Below are positions 1-9,230 of a stretch of 64,000 nucleotides of DNA, in pieces. The stretch's first letter is position 1; each line of letters opens with the position of its first letter. The notes beneath the pieces were generated by a model that saw only the letters and a program-made list of their open reading frames with translations, had not been told where the DNA came from and did not search any database. This DNA is from Mucilaginibacter ginsenosidivorans (GTDB lineage: Bacteria > Bacteroidota > Bacteroidia > Sphingobacteriales > Sphingobacteriaceae): contig NZ_CP042436.1 in assembly GCF_007971025.1 (NCBI RefSeq), forward strand, positions 3,224,001 through 3,288,000, in the 5' to 3' direction. A program made the position numbers and the translations under genes.

Positions 1-22
1 AGCACAATTAAATACTTCATCA

Positions 23-463
23 CTAATTGGTTAATTTCGCGTAGCCGTATAACGACCTGTATTGCTCGCAGTAAATGAGCACATACTGGTAATCATTGAT
101 ATTGACCGAAGACGGAACATCATACAACTGGTCGCCCATGGTTGATTTGAGCGAACCCAGGCTTACGAAATTAATGGGGTTGATCTCCTTGCTGAGGTAA
201 ACCTTTAATGCGGGACCGTTTGACGACTTGAAATCAACCAGTGCCACCTCGTACAGGCCGTTGGTAGAATATATTTTGACATTGCCCGAAACACCCTCCG
301 AGGCCGACCGGCTGATAAAGCCGCCGCCATCTTTTTCCAGTGTGGATAAAGTGGTGTCGACTTTCTCTTCTAATTTTACGGTAGGAGCCAGCGTTGGGGC
401 GCTGTGTTTTTTGCACGAAGCAAATGCCACTACGAGCAGGATAACGGCTGCATAATATCTCAT
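23..463 (-). CDS. DM13-domain lipoprotein
   Basis: A 146-residue exported lipoprotein. The N terminus is a short hydrophobic helix ending in the lipobox FASC, so Cys17 is the likely lipidated residue. Residues about 45-146 match the DM13 fold: a GNVKIY strand, VDFKSSNGPALKVYLS, then SLGSLKSTMGDQLYDVP and a closing YVLIYCEQY segment holding the conserved Cys. DM13 domains are thought to take part in electron transfer or redox chemistry outside the cytoplasm; no partner is visible here. It is divergent from the response regulator at 690, with 226 bases between them. The family call is firm, the role is not. Confidence 0.85.
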   Translation of the reverse strand: MRYYAAVILLVVAFASCKKHSAPTLAPTVKLEEKVDTTLSTLEKDGGGFISRSASEGVSGNVKIYSTNGLYEVALVDFKSSNGPALKVYLSKEINPINFVSLGSLKSTMGDQLYDVPSSVNINDYQYVLIYCEQYRSLYGYAKLTN

Positions 464-689
464 AACTGATCTCGTTTTATTGCTTGGTCGGCCGGCGGCG
501 AGAAACCTTACATAAAAGGTTTATTTAAATTATAATATCGGCGGTTACAAGCATAAGCGCCGCATAAAAGGTCGGGACGCAAACTTAACCGGTTATTTTT
601 TTGTATAAAAAATCATTAACAGGTAAAACTTTAATCCCCAAGCGGGGTTGCTAATTAAAATATTTATTTTCCGGCCCCTGATACTATTT

Positions 690-1046
690 ATGCGAAAAAA
701 AATATTAATCGTAGACGATGATCATGATATCCTGGAAGTATTGCAGCATATTGCTGTATCGCAGGGTGTTGAGCCAGTAGCGAAAGATTCGCATGTAACG
801 CTTGCTGAGATCGAAGAGCTCGATCCGGCACTGATACTGCTTGACCATATGCTGCCTATTATTTCGGGCGGCGACATTTGCCGCCAGATAAAAAGCCATG
901 CATCTATTAAACATATCCCGGTAGTATTGATATCGGCGGTGGTGAACTTGTCCCAACTGGCTGCCATGTGCGGTGCCGACTTTTTTCTTTCAAAGCCATT
1001 TGACCTGGAGGAGTTGACGGGCCTGATCAGATCGTACGCGGGGTGA
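690..1046 (+). CDS. Single-domain response regulator (receiver only)
   Basis: A 118-residue CheY-like receiver with no output domain. The acidic pocket is Asp9-Asp10, the phospho-acceptor is Asp52 (LLDHMLP), the switch Ser is residue 82 (VLISAV) and the conserved Lys is 102 (LSKPF). I start it at the ATG giving MRKKILIVDD, the usual receiver N terminus; an upstream ATG at 648 adds 14 residues of little value. No kinase is adjacent, so it is an orphan. It converges with the permease gene, with only 4 bases between the two stops. Confidence 0.9.
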   Translation: MRKKILIVDDDHDILEVLQHIAVSQGVEPVAKDSHVTLAEIEELDPALILLDHMLPIISGGDICRQIKSHASIKHIPVVLISAVVNLSQLAAMCGADFFLSKPFDLEELTGLIRSYAG

Positions 1047-1050
1047 TTTA

Positions 1051-3414
1051 CTACTCTCCCCGCAAACTATCCACCGGTTTTGCCATTGCCGCTTTAACTG
1101 ATTGAAAGCTGATGGTTGCAAAAGCAATGATGATTGTGCCGGTAGCTGCCGATGCCACAGCCCACCACGGTATATTTTGCCGGTAAGCAAAACTTTGCAG
1201 CCATTGATGCATTACCCACCAAGCTAAAGGCACACTGATAAATATGGCGATCAAAACTAACCTGATAAAATCTTTGGAGAGCAGGGACACTAATGTGGAT
1301 ACATTGGCACCCAAAACTTTGCGGATGCTAATTTCGCGCCGGCGCTGTTCGGCTGCGTAAGCTGCCAGGGCAAACAAACCCAAACAGGCTATACCGAGCG
1401 CAAGGGCCGTAAAAATAAAAAAGAGTTTCTCCATACGTTGCTCGTTGCTGTACATGGCGTTAAAATCATCGTCCATAAATGAATATTCAAATTGCTGACC
1501 CGGGGCAAGTGTTTTCCATTTATTTTCAATGCGTTCCATTAGCTGCGGCAAATTCCCGGTTTGCAATTTTACATTTAGCGATGCCATCCAGTCGGGCGCC
1601 ATCACCATAGCCAGCGGCGTAACATTATCGCGCAGCGAAGAAAAGTTGAAATCCTTTACCACGCCGATGATACGATAGCGTTTGTTTACCAGGGCTGTCG
1701 GATCGCCTTTATAACCTAATTTTTTTGCTGCGGTCTGGTTAATGATCATGGCCGATGAATCGGACAGGAACTTATCCGAAAAATTCCGGCCTTCGGTCAG
1801 CTGCATGCCCATGGTGTTCAGGTAGTTCTCGTCCACCGTCCACAATTCGGATTGCACCGAACTGCCGGAGGAGAGGCTAAGCTGGTTTGGCCAGCGATTG
1901 ACGCCGGTAGGTAAAAAACTGCTTAACGAAGCGTTGATCACCCCCGGCAGGTGCTTCATCTCCTGCCGCAGCGTATTGGGGTTACTTACGGCGTTCGCAT
2001 TTTTTATAACCAGCACCTGGCTGCGGTTAAAGCCGAGGTCCTTGCTTTTTATATAACTCAGTTGGTTATAAACCACCAGCGTGCCTACGATGAGGAAAAT
2101 GGATATGGAAAATTGGAAAACCACTAAAAAACTGCGGAGTGCGCTGTCCCTGAAACCTGACGATAATTTGCCGTTTAAAACGCTGATGGGTTGAAAAGCA
2201 GATAAAAAGAATGCCGGGTAAGCGCCGGCCAATACGCCCACCACAAAAACAATGACCAGCAGCGCGGGTATAAGCCAGCTGAAAATTTGCAGCGACAGGG
2301 CCATATCCTTACCTGATAATTGATTGAACAAAGGCAGCAATGCCCAGGCCAGCAGTATAGCGATGACGGAGGATGCAAGCGTAACAAGCACAGATTCGGA
2401 CAGGAACTGGGCGACAAGGTATTTGCGCGGCGAACCTAAAACCTTACGCACACCTACCTCGCGCGCACGGTTGGCCGACCGGGCGGTAGAAAGGTTCATG
2501 AAATTGACGCAGGCCAGCACCAGCACGAACACGGCTATGGCCAAAAATATGTAGATATACTGGATGTCGCCATTGGCGCTTAGTTCGCGCTGGCGGTTTG
2601 ATTTTAGGTGAATATCGGTAAGCGGTGTCAGGCTTAGCCTGATAAAATCGCCGCCCGAGGCAAACTTATCATAACTGAAGCTGTCGGTATTCATGTGCCG
2701 GCGTATCAGGCCGTCAAATCTTGATTCGAGGCGCTTGACATCTGCTCCCGGTTTAACCAAAATGTAGGTATTAAAGCTGAACCCCATCCAGTTGTGGCTT
2801 TGGTTAGCATCCAGCGCCAGGAAAAAATCGGCCCTGAAATGCGACTGGGCAGGCATATCCTTAATAACGCCGGTTATTTTGTGCAGGCTGTTTTCGTTAT
2901 TGACGGAAATAAGCGTTCGCCCTATAACATTGGTGGTATTAAAATATTTCTTAGCGGCTGATTCCGAGATCACGATGGCGTTCGGGTTTTTTAAAGCAGT
3001 TTTAGGGTCGCCTGAAAGCATGGGCAGCGTGAAAATATCGAATATGGAATGGTCGCAGTACACCGCTTTATTTTCAGTTATGATTTCATCGCCCTTTTTA
3101 AACTGGATATTGATGGCCAATGCTATACGTACCGACCCTTCAACTTCGGGGAATTCGCTCACCATGGCTTCGCCAACCGGGGGAGCAGTTATTGCAAATT
3201 GGGTAGTGCTGCCGCCGGTTTTCAGATCGGTATTTAAGCGATAGATCCTATCGGCTTTTATATTGTACCTATCATAACTTAACTCATCGAATACGTAAAA
3301 AGTGATAAGCAGGCAAATGGCCAGGCCCGATGCTAACCCCAGCACATTGATAGCGGTAAAACCTTTGTTTTTGGCAAGCCCGCGGAACGCCGTTTTAAGG
3401 ATGTTTTTTATCAT
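1051..3414 (-). CDS. MacB/FtsX-type ABC transporter permease, double-module form
   Basis: A 787-residue inner-membrane permease with two MacB-like periplasmic domains and two FtsX membrane modules, the layout of the large Bacteroidota ABC permeases used for lipoprotein, peptide or antibiotic export and envelope stress. TM1 lies near residues 20-42, a periplasmic domain follows to about 280, then an FtsX core (SANRAREVGVRKVLGSP motif near 315). The second half repeats the plan and carries RRREISIRKVLGANV near 695. The AREVGVRKVLG and RREISIRKVLG loops mark the cytoplasmic coupling helices that dock the ATPase. The partner ATP-binding subunit is not in this window. Substrate unknown. Confidence 0.9.
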   Translation of the reverse strand: MIKNILKTAFRGLAKNKGFTAINVLGLASGLAICLLITFYVFDELSYDRYNIKADRIYRLNTDLKTGGSTTQFAITAPPVGEAMVSEFPEVEGSVRIALAINIQFKKGDEIITENKAVYCDHSIFDIFTLPMLSGDPKTALKNPNAIVISESAAKKYFNTTNVIGRTLISVNNENSLHKITGVIKDMPAQSHFRADFFLALDANQSHNWMGFSFNTYILVKPGADVKRLESRFDGLIRRHMNTDSFSYDKFASGGDFIRLSLTPLTDIHLKSNRQRELSANGDIQYIYIFLAIAVFVLVLACVNFMNLSTARSANRAREVGVRKVLGSPRKYLVAQFLSESVLVTLASSVIAILLAWALLPLFNQLSGKDMALSLQIFSWLIPALLVIVFVVGVLAGAYPAFFLSAFQPISVLNGKLSSGFRDSALRSFLVVFQFSISIFLIVGTLVVYNQLSYIKSKDLGFNRSQVLVIKNANAVSNPNTLRQEMKHLPGVINASLSSFLPTGVNRWPNQLSLSSGSSVQSELWTVDENYLNTMGMQLTEGRNFSDKFLSDSSAMIINQTAAKKLGYKGDPTALVNKRYRIIGVVKDFNFSSLRDNVTPLAMVMAPDWMASLNVKLQTGNLPQLMERIENKWKTLAPGQQFEYSFMDDDFNAMYSNEQRMEKLFFIFTALALGIACLGLFALAAYAAEQRRREISIRKVLGANVSTLVSLLSKDFIRLVLIAIFISVPLAWWVMHQWLQSFAYRQNIPWWAVASAATGTIIIAFATISFQSVKAAMAKPVDSLRGE

Positions 3415-3549
3415 GAGTTGCGGTTTAATAGCGTGAATGATTAAAGATAAACTAATTATTTAGTTTAAGCAAGTGACTTGTAAAATTTAATTTTGAATAT
3501 ATATATAGTCTCCTCTGAAGACTACTGGCATATCAATTCGAAGTCAGAG

Positions 3550-3585
3550 ACTTCGAACAGCGGGGGCTAAAAACTTCGAACAGCG
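3550..3585. repeat. Direct repeat of 13 bases, two copies
   Basis: ACTTCGAACAGCG occurs at 3550-3562 and again at 3573-3585, a 23-base period, in the gap between the divergent permease and ABM-domain genes. An open frame of 91 codons runs through it on the minus strand (3533-3808), but it mostly shadows the start of the ABM gene. The repeat could be a regulatory site or a duplication scar. Confidence 0.5.
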
Positions 3586-3685
3586 CAAGCAGCTGAGTAT
3601 ATTTGATTAATTTGTTCTCAGGCACCCCGGGGCGGTTAAAGCCATCGGCGCAGTTTTTGTTGAAAAATGTCTCTACCTTAGAAAT

Positions 3686-4075
3686 ATGAAAGCCAGGATA
3701 TTTTATATTTCGATTGTTATAGCGATGTTGCTGCTGATAAACACAAAGGTTATGGCGCAAGATAACAGGATGTACCGGATAGCCAAAATAAAGGTCGATC
3801 CCGCTCAATTACACAGTTACAGATCGGCCCTTAACGAGCAAATGAATGCTGCCATCAAGGAGGAACCGGGCGTACTGAGTTACTATGCCGTAGCCGACAA
3901 ACAGCACCCGGAAAATATCACCATATTCGAAATATATGCCGATACTGTGGCCTACCAGCAGCATATTGGATCGGCACATTTTAAAAAGTATAAAGAAACG
4001 GTAAAAAACATGGTGACATCTTTGGAACTGGAAGATGTCAGCTTATTAGCCTCCGCAAAAAAACCGGGGATGTAA
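3686..4075 (+). CDS. Secreted antibiotic biosynthesis monooxygenase (ABM) domain protein
   Basis: A 129-residue protein with a signal peptide (residues 1-25, cleavage near VMAQ) followed by an ABM/dimeric alpha-beta barrel domain. The conserved stretch EEPGVLSYYAV and the FEIYADTVAYQQHIGSAHFKKY segment are typical of YgiN-like quinol monooxygenases and related small barrels. Such proteins dimerise and may oxidise quinols or bind haem-like ligands; export to the periplasm is common in Bacteroidota versions. It is divergent from the large permease and has no operon partner. The family is clear, the substrate unknown. Confidence 0.85.
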   Translation: MKARIFYISIVIAMLLLINTKVMAQDNRMYRIAKIKVDPAQLHSYRSALNEQMNAAIKEEPGVLSYYAVADKQHPENITIFEIYADTVAYQQHIGSAHFKKYKETVKNMVTSLELEDVSLLASAKKPGM

Positions 4076-4718
4076 TTAATGGCCCTGCGGTTTTAAGTTT
4101 CTATCTTAAGTTCGCTGTGCGGTTGAGAATGCAGCACTGAATTCTTGAACAGGTATAGTGTACTATTCCCGGGCATTCTTACTTTTTAATATGCACAAAA
4201 CCTGTTACACGAAGCCTGTTTAACGCGCAAAAAAAGCAACAATTTGTTATAACTGGTATGTTAAATGTTTCAAAGTGATAATTGCCGCCTGGTGTTGCCT
4301 GAAAAGGGTGTTTTGATGCTTTTTTCGAAATCACTGTATGTCAATTAACAAGCAACCTTAGTGTTCATGGCGACGATGCAGGTTAACACTAAGGCGGGTA
4401 TTAGTGTAATAAGTAAATAGCTGGTAACCTGGTTTTTACTTTTGTGTAACACCCCGAAGGGAAAGTTACCATAAACACTTGGTGTTATGACAAGTTCGCA
4501 ACAGGTGCAAAAATGCAGTTATCTGCCGTGGCGAAAATAGTTTCTATTAAAAACGGAAAATTTATGGTTAACACCGATTATTTTTAACTAATTGATGATC
4601 AACTTGTTGCTTTGAAAAACCGACAAATTGTGTTAACCATGTTAACCCTGCCACATCCACAAAAAAAACGGCCAGCATTACGCCGGCCGCTTTAACAAAC
4701 AATCAATCAAACAATATT
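4076..4718. other. Gene-free stretch with repeated GTTAAC motifs and a dyad
   Basis: No coding frame or tRNA is supported in these 643 bases. They hold GGTTAACAC at 4381-4389 and 4566-4574, its exact reverse complement GTGTTAACC at 4630-4638, and ATGTTAACC at 4639-4647. A perfect 10-bp inverted repeat, CCTTAGTGTT (4356-4365) and AACACTAAGG (4385-4394), has a 19-base loop. AACACTTGGTGTT near 4474 is a smaller dyad with the same AACAC/GTGTT theme. This could be a regulator-binding cluster or an unannotated RNA; nothing decides between them. Confidence 0.5.
4661..4689 (-). terminator. Intrinsic terminator of the S9 peptidase gene
   Basis: On the minus strand, 29 bases after the peptidase stop codon, an 8-bp stem CGGCCGGC / GCTGGCCG (one G-T wobble) with a GTAAT loop is followed at once by eight T residues. 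This is a textbook Rho-independent terminator. Confidence 0.9.
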
Positions 4719-7058
4719 TTATTCGCCGCGTGCCGAGTTCCTTGGGTCGGGTTTGGCATGTAACTGGTATTGGTGCGGTGGTTCAGTGCCTGCCAGGTTT
4801 TTCACAAAATAGTCCCAGCGGCGGCGCATCATGTACGGCGAGAACTGACCATAGCCGTGCGGACTGTTCGGGAACACAATCAGGTCGTAGTCCTTATTGG
4901 CTTTTTCCAGCGCATCTATCACCAGCAAAGTGTTTGTTGGCGGAACGTTATCGTCCATCAGGCCGTGGGCCAGTAATAGCTTGCCTTTCAGGTTTTTGGC
5001 GTAGTTCTCGTTGGCCTGGGCGTCATAGTCAGAGTTGGTAACAAGCCCGTCGTAGCGTTCGCCCCAATCGTCCTCGTAGTTGCGGTTATCGTGGTTACCC
5101 GATTCGGATATACCCACTTTAAAGAAGTCCGGGTAGCGGAACATGGCGCATGCCGTAGCAAAACCACCACCCGAATGCCCCCAGATGCCTACTTTATTGG
5201 TATCGATATAAGTATATTTCTGCGCCAGCTGGCGGATGCCCGCTACCTGGTCGGGCAGGGTATTTTCGGCCATATTGCCATAGCTCATGTCGTGGAAGCT
5301 TTTGGAACGCAGCGGATTGCTGGTGCCCTCAATTTGCACCACCACAAAACCCAACTCGGTAAGCGCGTTGCAGTCGCCCCGGGAGGCTGCAAACGACCAA
5401 CTACCCACGCTGCCCCCCTGCGGACCGGGGTAGATATAATCGATGATGGGGTATTTCTTGTTCGGGTCGGCATTGGCCGGGGTAAACAGCAATCCGTAAA
5501 TGTCAGTTTTACCATCGTGCGCCTTTACCGAAAAGGGGATAGGGGCATGCCAGCCGGTAGCCGTAAGCCTTGATACATCGGCTTTTTCGAGTGTTGCCAG
5601 CATTTTTCCGTTCATATCGCGCACCGCGGAAACGGGCGGTACATCGGGCTGCGAGTAGGTATCTACAAAATAATTTTCATCGGGTGCGAAAGATATTTGG
5701 TGGTTGCCTGCGTCGGGCGTCAGATCCACAAGGTGTTTACCATCGAAACCGATCTTGCAGAAATGGGTAAAATAAGGGTTTACCTTATCCATGCCATCGG
5801 CATCAAAATAAAGCTCACGCTTTTTTTCGTCCACTTTTACCAGCCGGGTAACTACCCATTCGCCTTTGGTGACCTGGTTTTTTACTTTACCCGTGGTGGC
5901 ATCGTACAAATACAAATGCCCCCAGTTATCACGTTCCGAAAACCAGATTATCTCCTTGGTTTTTGGCAGGTAGCGCCAGTTGATGGCCCCCCAACCCGAT
6001 TCGTATTGGGTTTTTACATCTTCTTCAAATACTTCACGCACGGCACCCGTAGTGGCATCTGCTATGCGGAATTTCTCCTGCTTATGGTCGCGCGAGGTAG
6101 ATACAAAGGCCAGCTGGCTGCCGTCGTCGCTCCAGTCGTTATCGTCAAAAGTGCCGCTGCTTGAAATATCGTCGCTCAGCGTAGCCCGGTGCGGGTCGGC
6201 CGGAACCTGTAGTTTGATCACTTTCGGGTTATCCACTTCGATGATCACGCGTTCTATCATCGGTATAACCTTATCGCCGGGCAGTGGGTATTTCCAGGCT
6301 TTCAAAACAGGATGTCCCACATTGGTACTCACCAAATACATATCGCCAACCTGGCGCTGGTCGTCCTTAAAAGTCGCTATTTTTTTTGAGTCGGGCGACC
6401 ACCTTAATACGGCGCCGTCGCTGTGTTTCCAGCCGGCGTTATCAGTGGCGTAGCCGTAATCTTTTGAGCCGTCGGTGGTCAGTTGGGATGTTTTACCCGT
6501 GGCCACATCTTTTATCCATAAATTCCAGTCCTTAATAAACGCTGTTTTTTTACCGTCGGGCGATGGCACTTCCAGGCCACCTCCCCGGCGACGCCCGCCC
6601 GCTTGCCCTGCGCTGGCGGGAGTTATTTTAGAATCATCTTTAGTACAGGCGTAGGTTGCCAGGTCGCATTTCCACTGCTGCCCGTCGGCCCGAAAAATAA
6701 CCGACTTATAATCCGGTGAGAAACTAATGCTTTGAAAAGGCAGCATAGCCGCGGTGTATTGCTTGCCCGTAGCGGTAGAAAGTGAAGCCGCCAGCTTTGC
6801 ATGGTCGAAAGCCGCTGTACGGCTTTTCTTTACCGGGTCAACCAGTACAAATTGGCTGCCGTCTGCTGTCAGTACCCGGTACCAAAACTTATCGCCCGGT
6901 AACCAGTTGGGCCGCACGGATGCATTGTCAATATAAGGTTCGGTGCCGTAATTGAGGCGGCTTTCGGCCCGTTCATAATCTTTGACGGTTAACGCGGTTT
7001 GTGCATTTACCGTAAAGGCACACGCCAGCGGTATGGCGGTGAGGAAAAGTTTATTCAT
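4719..7058 (-). CDS. S9 family dipeptidyl peptidase (DPP IV type)
   Basis: A 779-residue secreted serine peptidase. Residues 1-19 form a signal peptide ending VNAQ. Residues about 100-500 are the DPP IV beta-propeller and the last 250 residues the alpha/beta hydrolase domain. The catalytic triad is visible as Ser629 in GIWGHSGGG, Asp702/703 in HGLMDDNVP and His734 in SPHGYG. The family removes dipeptides from proline- or alanine-containing N termini in the periplasm, feeding peptide use. It is longer in front than the oligopeptidase branch, as expected for S9B. It has its own terminator and is probably a single-gene unit. Confidence 0.92.
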   Translation of the reverse strand: MNKLFLTAIPLACAFTVNAQTALTVKDYERAESRLNYGTEPYIDNASVRPNWLPGDKFWYRVLTADGSQFVLVDPVKKSRTAAFDHAKLAASLSTATGKQYTAAMLPFQSISFSPDYKSVIFRADGQQWKCDLATYACTKDDSKITPASAGQAGGRRRGGGLEVPSPDGKKTAFIKDWNLWIKDVATGKTSQLTTDGSKDYGYATDNAGWKHSDGAVLRWSPDSKKIATFKDDQRQVGDMYLVSTNVGHPVLKAWKYPLPGDKVIPMIERVIIEVDNPKVIKLQVPADPHRATLSDDISSSGTFDDNDWSDDGSQLAFVSTSRDHKQEKFRIADATTGAVREVFEEDVKTQYESGWGAINWRYLPKTKEIIWFSERDNWGHLYLYDATTGKVKNQVTKGEWVVTRLVKVDEKKRELYFDADGMDKVNPYFTHFCKIGFDGKHLVDLTPDAGNHQISFAPDENYFVDTYSQPDVPPVSAVRDMNGKMLATLEKADVSRLTATGWHAPIPFSVKAHDGKTDIYGLLFTPANADPNKKYPIIDYIYPGPQGGSVGSWSFAASRGDCNALTELGFVVVQIEGTSNPLRSKSFHDMSYGNMAENTLPDQVAGIRQLAQKYTYIDTNKVGIWGHSGGGFATACAMFRYPDFFKVGISESGNHDNRNYEDDWGERYDGLVTNSDYDAQANENYAKNLKGKLLLAHGLMDDNVPPTNTLLVIDALEKANKDYDLIVFPNSPHGYGQFSPYMMRRRWDYFVKNLAGTEPPHQYQLHAKPDPRNSARGE

Positions 7059-7185
7059 CGCGGATCAGTTAATATTGAAAAACAATATTGCGCAAAATTG
7101 CGCTGCTAAGCAAGCGGGTGATTGTAACAGGTTTGTGGTAGGGAAGGAAGTCGAAAGCCTTGAGCCGGAAGTCTTGAGTCTTTAA

Positions 7186-7258
7186 TTTGTCCGAACCAGA
7201 ATTTATGGAATTAAAGAATTAACACAATTTCACATATTTAAATTCTGGTTCAGACAAA
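7186..7258. repeat. Intergenic inverted repeat, 20-base arms
   Basis: Arm one (7186-7205, TTTGTCCGAACCAGAATTTA) and arm two (7239-7258) are reverse complements at 19 of 20 positions, around a 33-base AT-rich loop with several GAATT words. It lies between the start of the peptidase gene and the end of the VOC gene, both on the minus strand. From memory, hairpins of the form GAACCAGAATT...AATTCTGGTTC recur in Bacteroidota genomes, so this is probably a dispersed REP-like element that may also end VOC-side read-through. Confidence 0.7.
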
Positions 7259-7297
7259 CCAGGGCAATAACTGATTAACTAATAGTCAGTTAACTGA

Positions 7298-7693
7298 TCA
7301 CCTATCCCTCGTCATCACCCCGATAATATTCCCTGCCGGGTCGGCAAACCAGGCGATGTCCGGGCCGTAGCCATCACCCTTCATAATGCCTTTCTCGTTG
7401 GTCTTCATATCGCCCCAATCGTATTGCTCGAATTTGACGCCTCTGCCTATCAATTCGTCAACAGTTTTCTCCAGGTCGTCTACCGGGAAATTTAGTACCG
7501 TAAATGTGGCGGGTTTATGGTCTTCTTTCGGGTAGACCATGATCGGGTTGTTGCCGGAGGTATGTATCTCGAGCAGATCGATCCCCATTTTGACGGTTTT
7601 CACTTCCAGGCCGAGCGTGTCCTGGTAAAAGTCTTTAGCCTTTTCAATATCATCTACCGAAAAACTGCTGAATGCTTTGCTGTCCTTTAACAT
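7298..7693 (-). CDS. VOC (glyoxalase/bleomycin resistance) family protein
   Basis: A 131-residue cytoplasmic protein with the two beta-alpha-beta-beta-beta repeats of the vicinal oxygen chelate fold. The N-terminal half has SVDDIEKAKDFYQDTLGLEV and the C-terminal half WFADPAGNIIGVM, where the DPxGN turn is typical. Candidate metal ligands are sparse (His43 region ending LEIHTSG), so it may bind a ligand without catalysis, as many VOC proteins of this size do. It is not linked in an operon with its neighbours. Confidence 0.85.
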   Translation of the reverse strand: MLKDSKAFSSFSVDDIEKAKDFYQDTLGLEVKTVKMGIDLLEIHTSGNNPIMVYPKEDHKPATFTVLNFPVDDLEKTVDELIGRGVKFEQYDWGDMKTNEKGIMKGDGYGPDIAWFADPAGNIIGVMTRDR

Positions 7694-7793
7694 AGGTTTG
7701 TGTTTTGGTGTATATGTAATACAAAGTTAACCCCCCTATGTTGGCAGCAAAGGGTTAAAAGCGACAATAGCAAGGTGTTTTTATGACAGCCCG

Positions 7794-9158
7794 CTAATAT
7801 TGATAGATGACATAACCCCAGGGCTCTATCTTCCATGGCTTGCCCGAAAGCGGCTCCTTGTTGCCCATAAACACATTATAAGGGTTGCCATACAGTGATT
7901 TGTCTTTCACACTGATGGTTTGCTCCTTAGATGAAAGGTTAAGAACGATAAACACTTTTTTGCCGGCCTTAGAACGCACATAAGCATATACAGCCCTCGG
8001 ATCGCCTGCAACTACTTTGGTAAACGAGGCATCGGACGATAACGCAATATTGTTCTTACGGAGATCGAGCAATGTTCTGTAAAACTTCGCCCTTGCAAAA
8101 TTCTTAAAGCCCATCGGGTCCTTGTCAAAAAATTTGATGGCACGTAATACAGGCTCTTCCTGTCCGCTATAAACCAGCGGAACGCTGTGGTAGAATGTTT
8201 CCGAAAAAACTGCGAACGGCGCATGTGAAGCGCCGGGAAAAGTACCGAAATCAGCCTTGTTCCAACTGTTTTCATCATGGTTGCTGGTGAAGCCCAGTTC
8301 AAGGCCGTTCTTTGGGTATTCCTTGTCATATTTGGCTTTGATGCTATCCAGCGCAAAAGCAGGCGCAGCACCCTTCGCCACGTCGATCATTTTATGGAAC
8401 ATATCCCATGAGTAGGTAACATCGAAACCACTCCTGTGCAGGTAATCCTTATCGCCTTCGGCAAGCATAAATAGGTCGCGACCCTTGCGTAGCTGGCTTA
8501 TACATCTTTTCCAGAAACTTTCAGGGACGTTCCAGGCCACATCGCAGCGGAAGCCATCAATATGGGTATTCACCAGCCAGAATTTCATGGCATTGATCAT
8601 GCTGTCCTGCATCACTATGTTTTTGTAATCCAGCTGGCGGGTATCGTCCCAGCCATAGGGGATAGCGGCCTTGCCATTTTTGTCTTTTACATAAAAATCG
8701 GGGTATTTTTTGAGCCAGTAATGATCGGCCCCGGTATGGTTAGGTACCCAGTCGATGATCACCTTCATACCCTTTGCATGAATCTGGTTTACTACCTGTT
8801 TAAAATCATCAAAGTTCCCGAATTCAGGATTAATGGTAGTGTAATTTGAAACAGCATAGTAACTGCCCAGCGAACCTTTGCGGTCGACCTTGCTGATGGG
8901 GTTGATGGGCATGAACCATATTGTTTGCACACCCATTTGCTTCAGGCGGTCGAGACTCCTGGCAAATGCTTTAAAAGTTCCCTCTTTGGTATATTGACGG
9001 ACATTTACTTCGTAAATATTACCCTGCATTATCCACGCCGGGTGCCCGTCGATGGTTTTTGGCGTTTGTGCAAAAGAGCTGAAGCATACCCCACATATGC
9101 AAAAGACGAGGGCAAGCATATAAATGCCCCTGACTGTTTTTGTTCCCTTGAAATACAT
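7794..9158 (-). CDS. Secreted GH13 alpha-amylase-family glycoside hydrolase
   Basis: A 454-residue exported enzyme. A hydrophobic N terminus ends near SSFAQ at residue 31. The four GH13 motifs are present: region I DWVPNH (136-141), region II GFRCDVAW with the nucleophile Asp206, region III MLAEGDK with acid/base Glu234, and region IV FTSNHDEN with Asp295. The C-terminal 90 residues form the usual beta-sandwich (VFIVLNLSS...). At this size, without extra carbohydrate modules, it should hydrolyse or transfer alpha-glucosidic bonds in the periplasm or at the surface. No sus genes are adjacent, so it stands alone. Confidence 0.92.
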   Translation of the reverse strand: MYFKGTKTVRGIYMLALVFCICGVCFSSFAQTPKTIDGHPAWIMQGNIYEVNVRQYTKEGTFKAFARSLDRLKQMGVQTIWFMPINPISKVDRKGSLGSYYAVSNYTTINPEFGNFDDFKQVVNQIHAKGMKVIIDWVPNHTGADHYWLKKYPDFYVKDKNGKAAIPYGWDDTRQLDYKNIVMQDSMINAMKFWLVNTHIDGFRCDVAWNVPESFWKRCISQLRKGRDLFMLAEGDKDYLHRSGFDVTYSWDMFHKMIDVAKGAAPAFALDSIKAKYDKEYPKNGLELGFTSNHDENSWNKADFGTFPGASHAPFAVFSETFYHSVPLVYSGQEEPVLRAIKFFDKDPMGFKNFARAKFYRTLLDLRKNNIALSSDASFTKVVAGDPRAVYAYVRSKAGKKVFIVLNLSSKEQTISVKDKSLYGNPYNVFMGNKEPLSGKPWKIEPWGYVIYQY

Positions 9159-9230
9159 ATTAATTTAGATTTGAATCGAAATTAAGCATTTAGATATAAA
9201 AAAACACGCAGGGGCACTTAACTAATAATT

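Noticed and set aside
503..522. Short inverted repeat AAACCTT / AAGGTTT between the DM13 and response regulator genes
   Set aside because: Seven-base arms in AT-rich DNA with no family context; not enough to call a site.
2792..3244. Open frame of 150 codons opposite the FtsX-type permease
   Set aside because: It is fully contained in the permease gene on the other strand and has no recognisable domain.
3533..3808. Open frame of 91 codons on the minus strand
   Set aside because: It overlaps the start of the well-supported ABM-domain gene and shows no family features.
4076..4718. A tRNA or other structured RNA gene in the largest gap
   Set aside because: No TTCGA-type T-loop with matching stems was found; the dyads alone do not define a known RNA.
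5091..6453. Several long open frames opposite the S9 peptidase
   Set aside because: All lie inside the peptidase gene, whose catalytic motifs are intact; these are antisense shadows.
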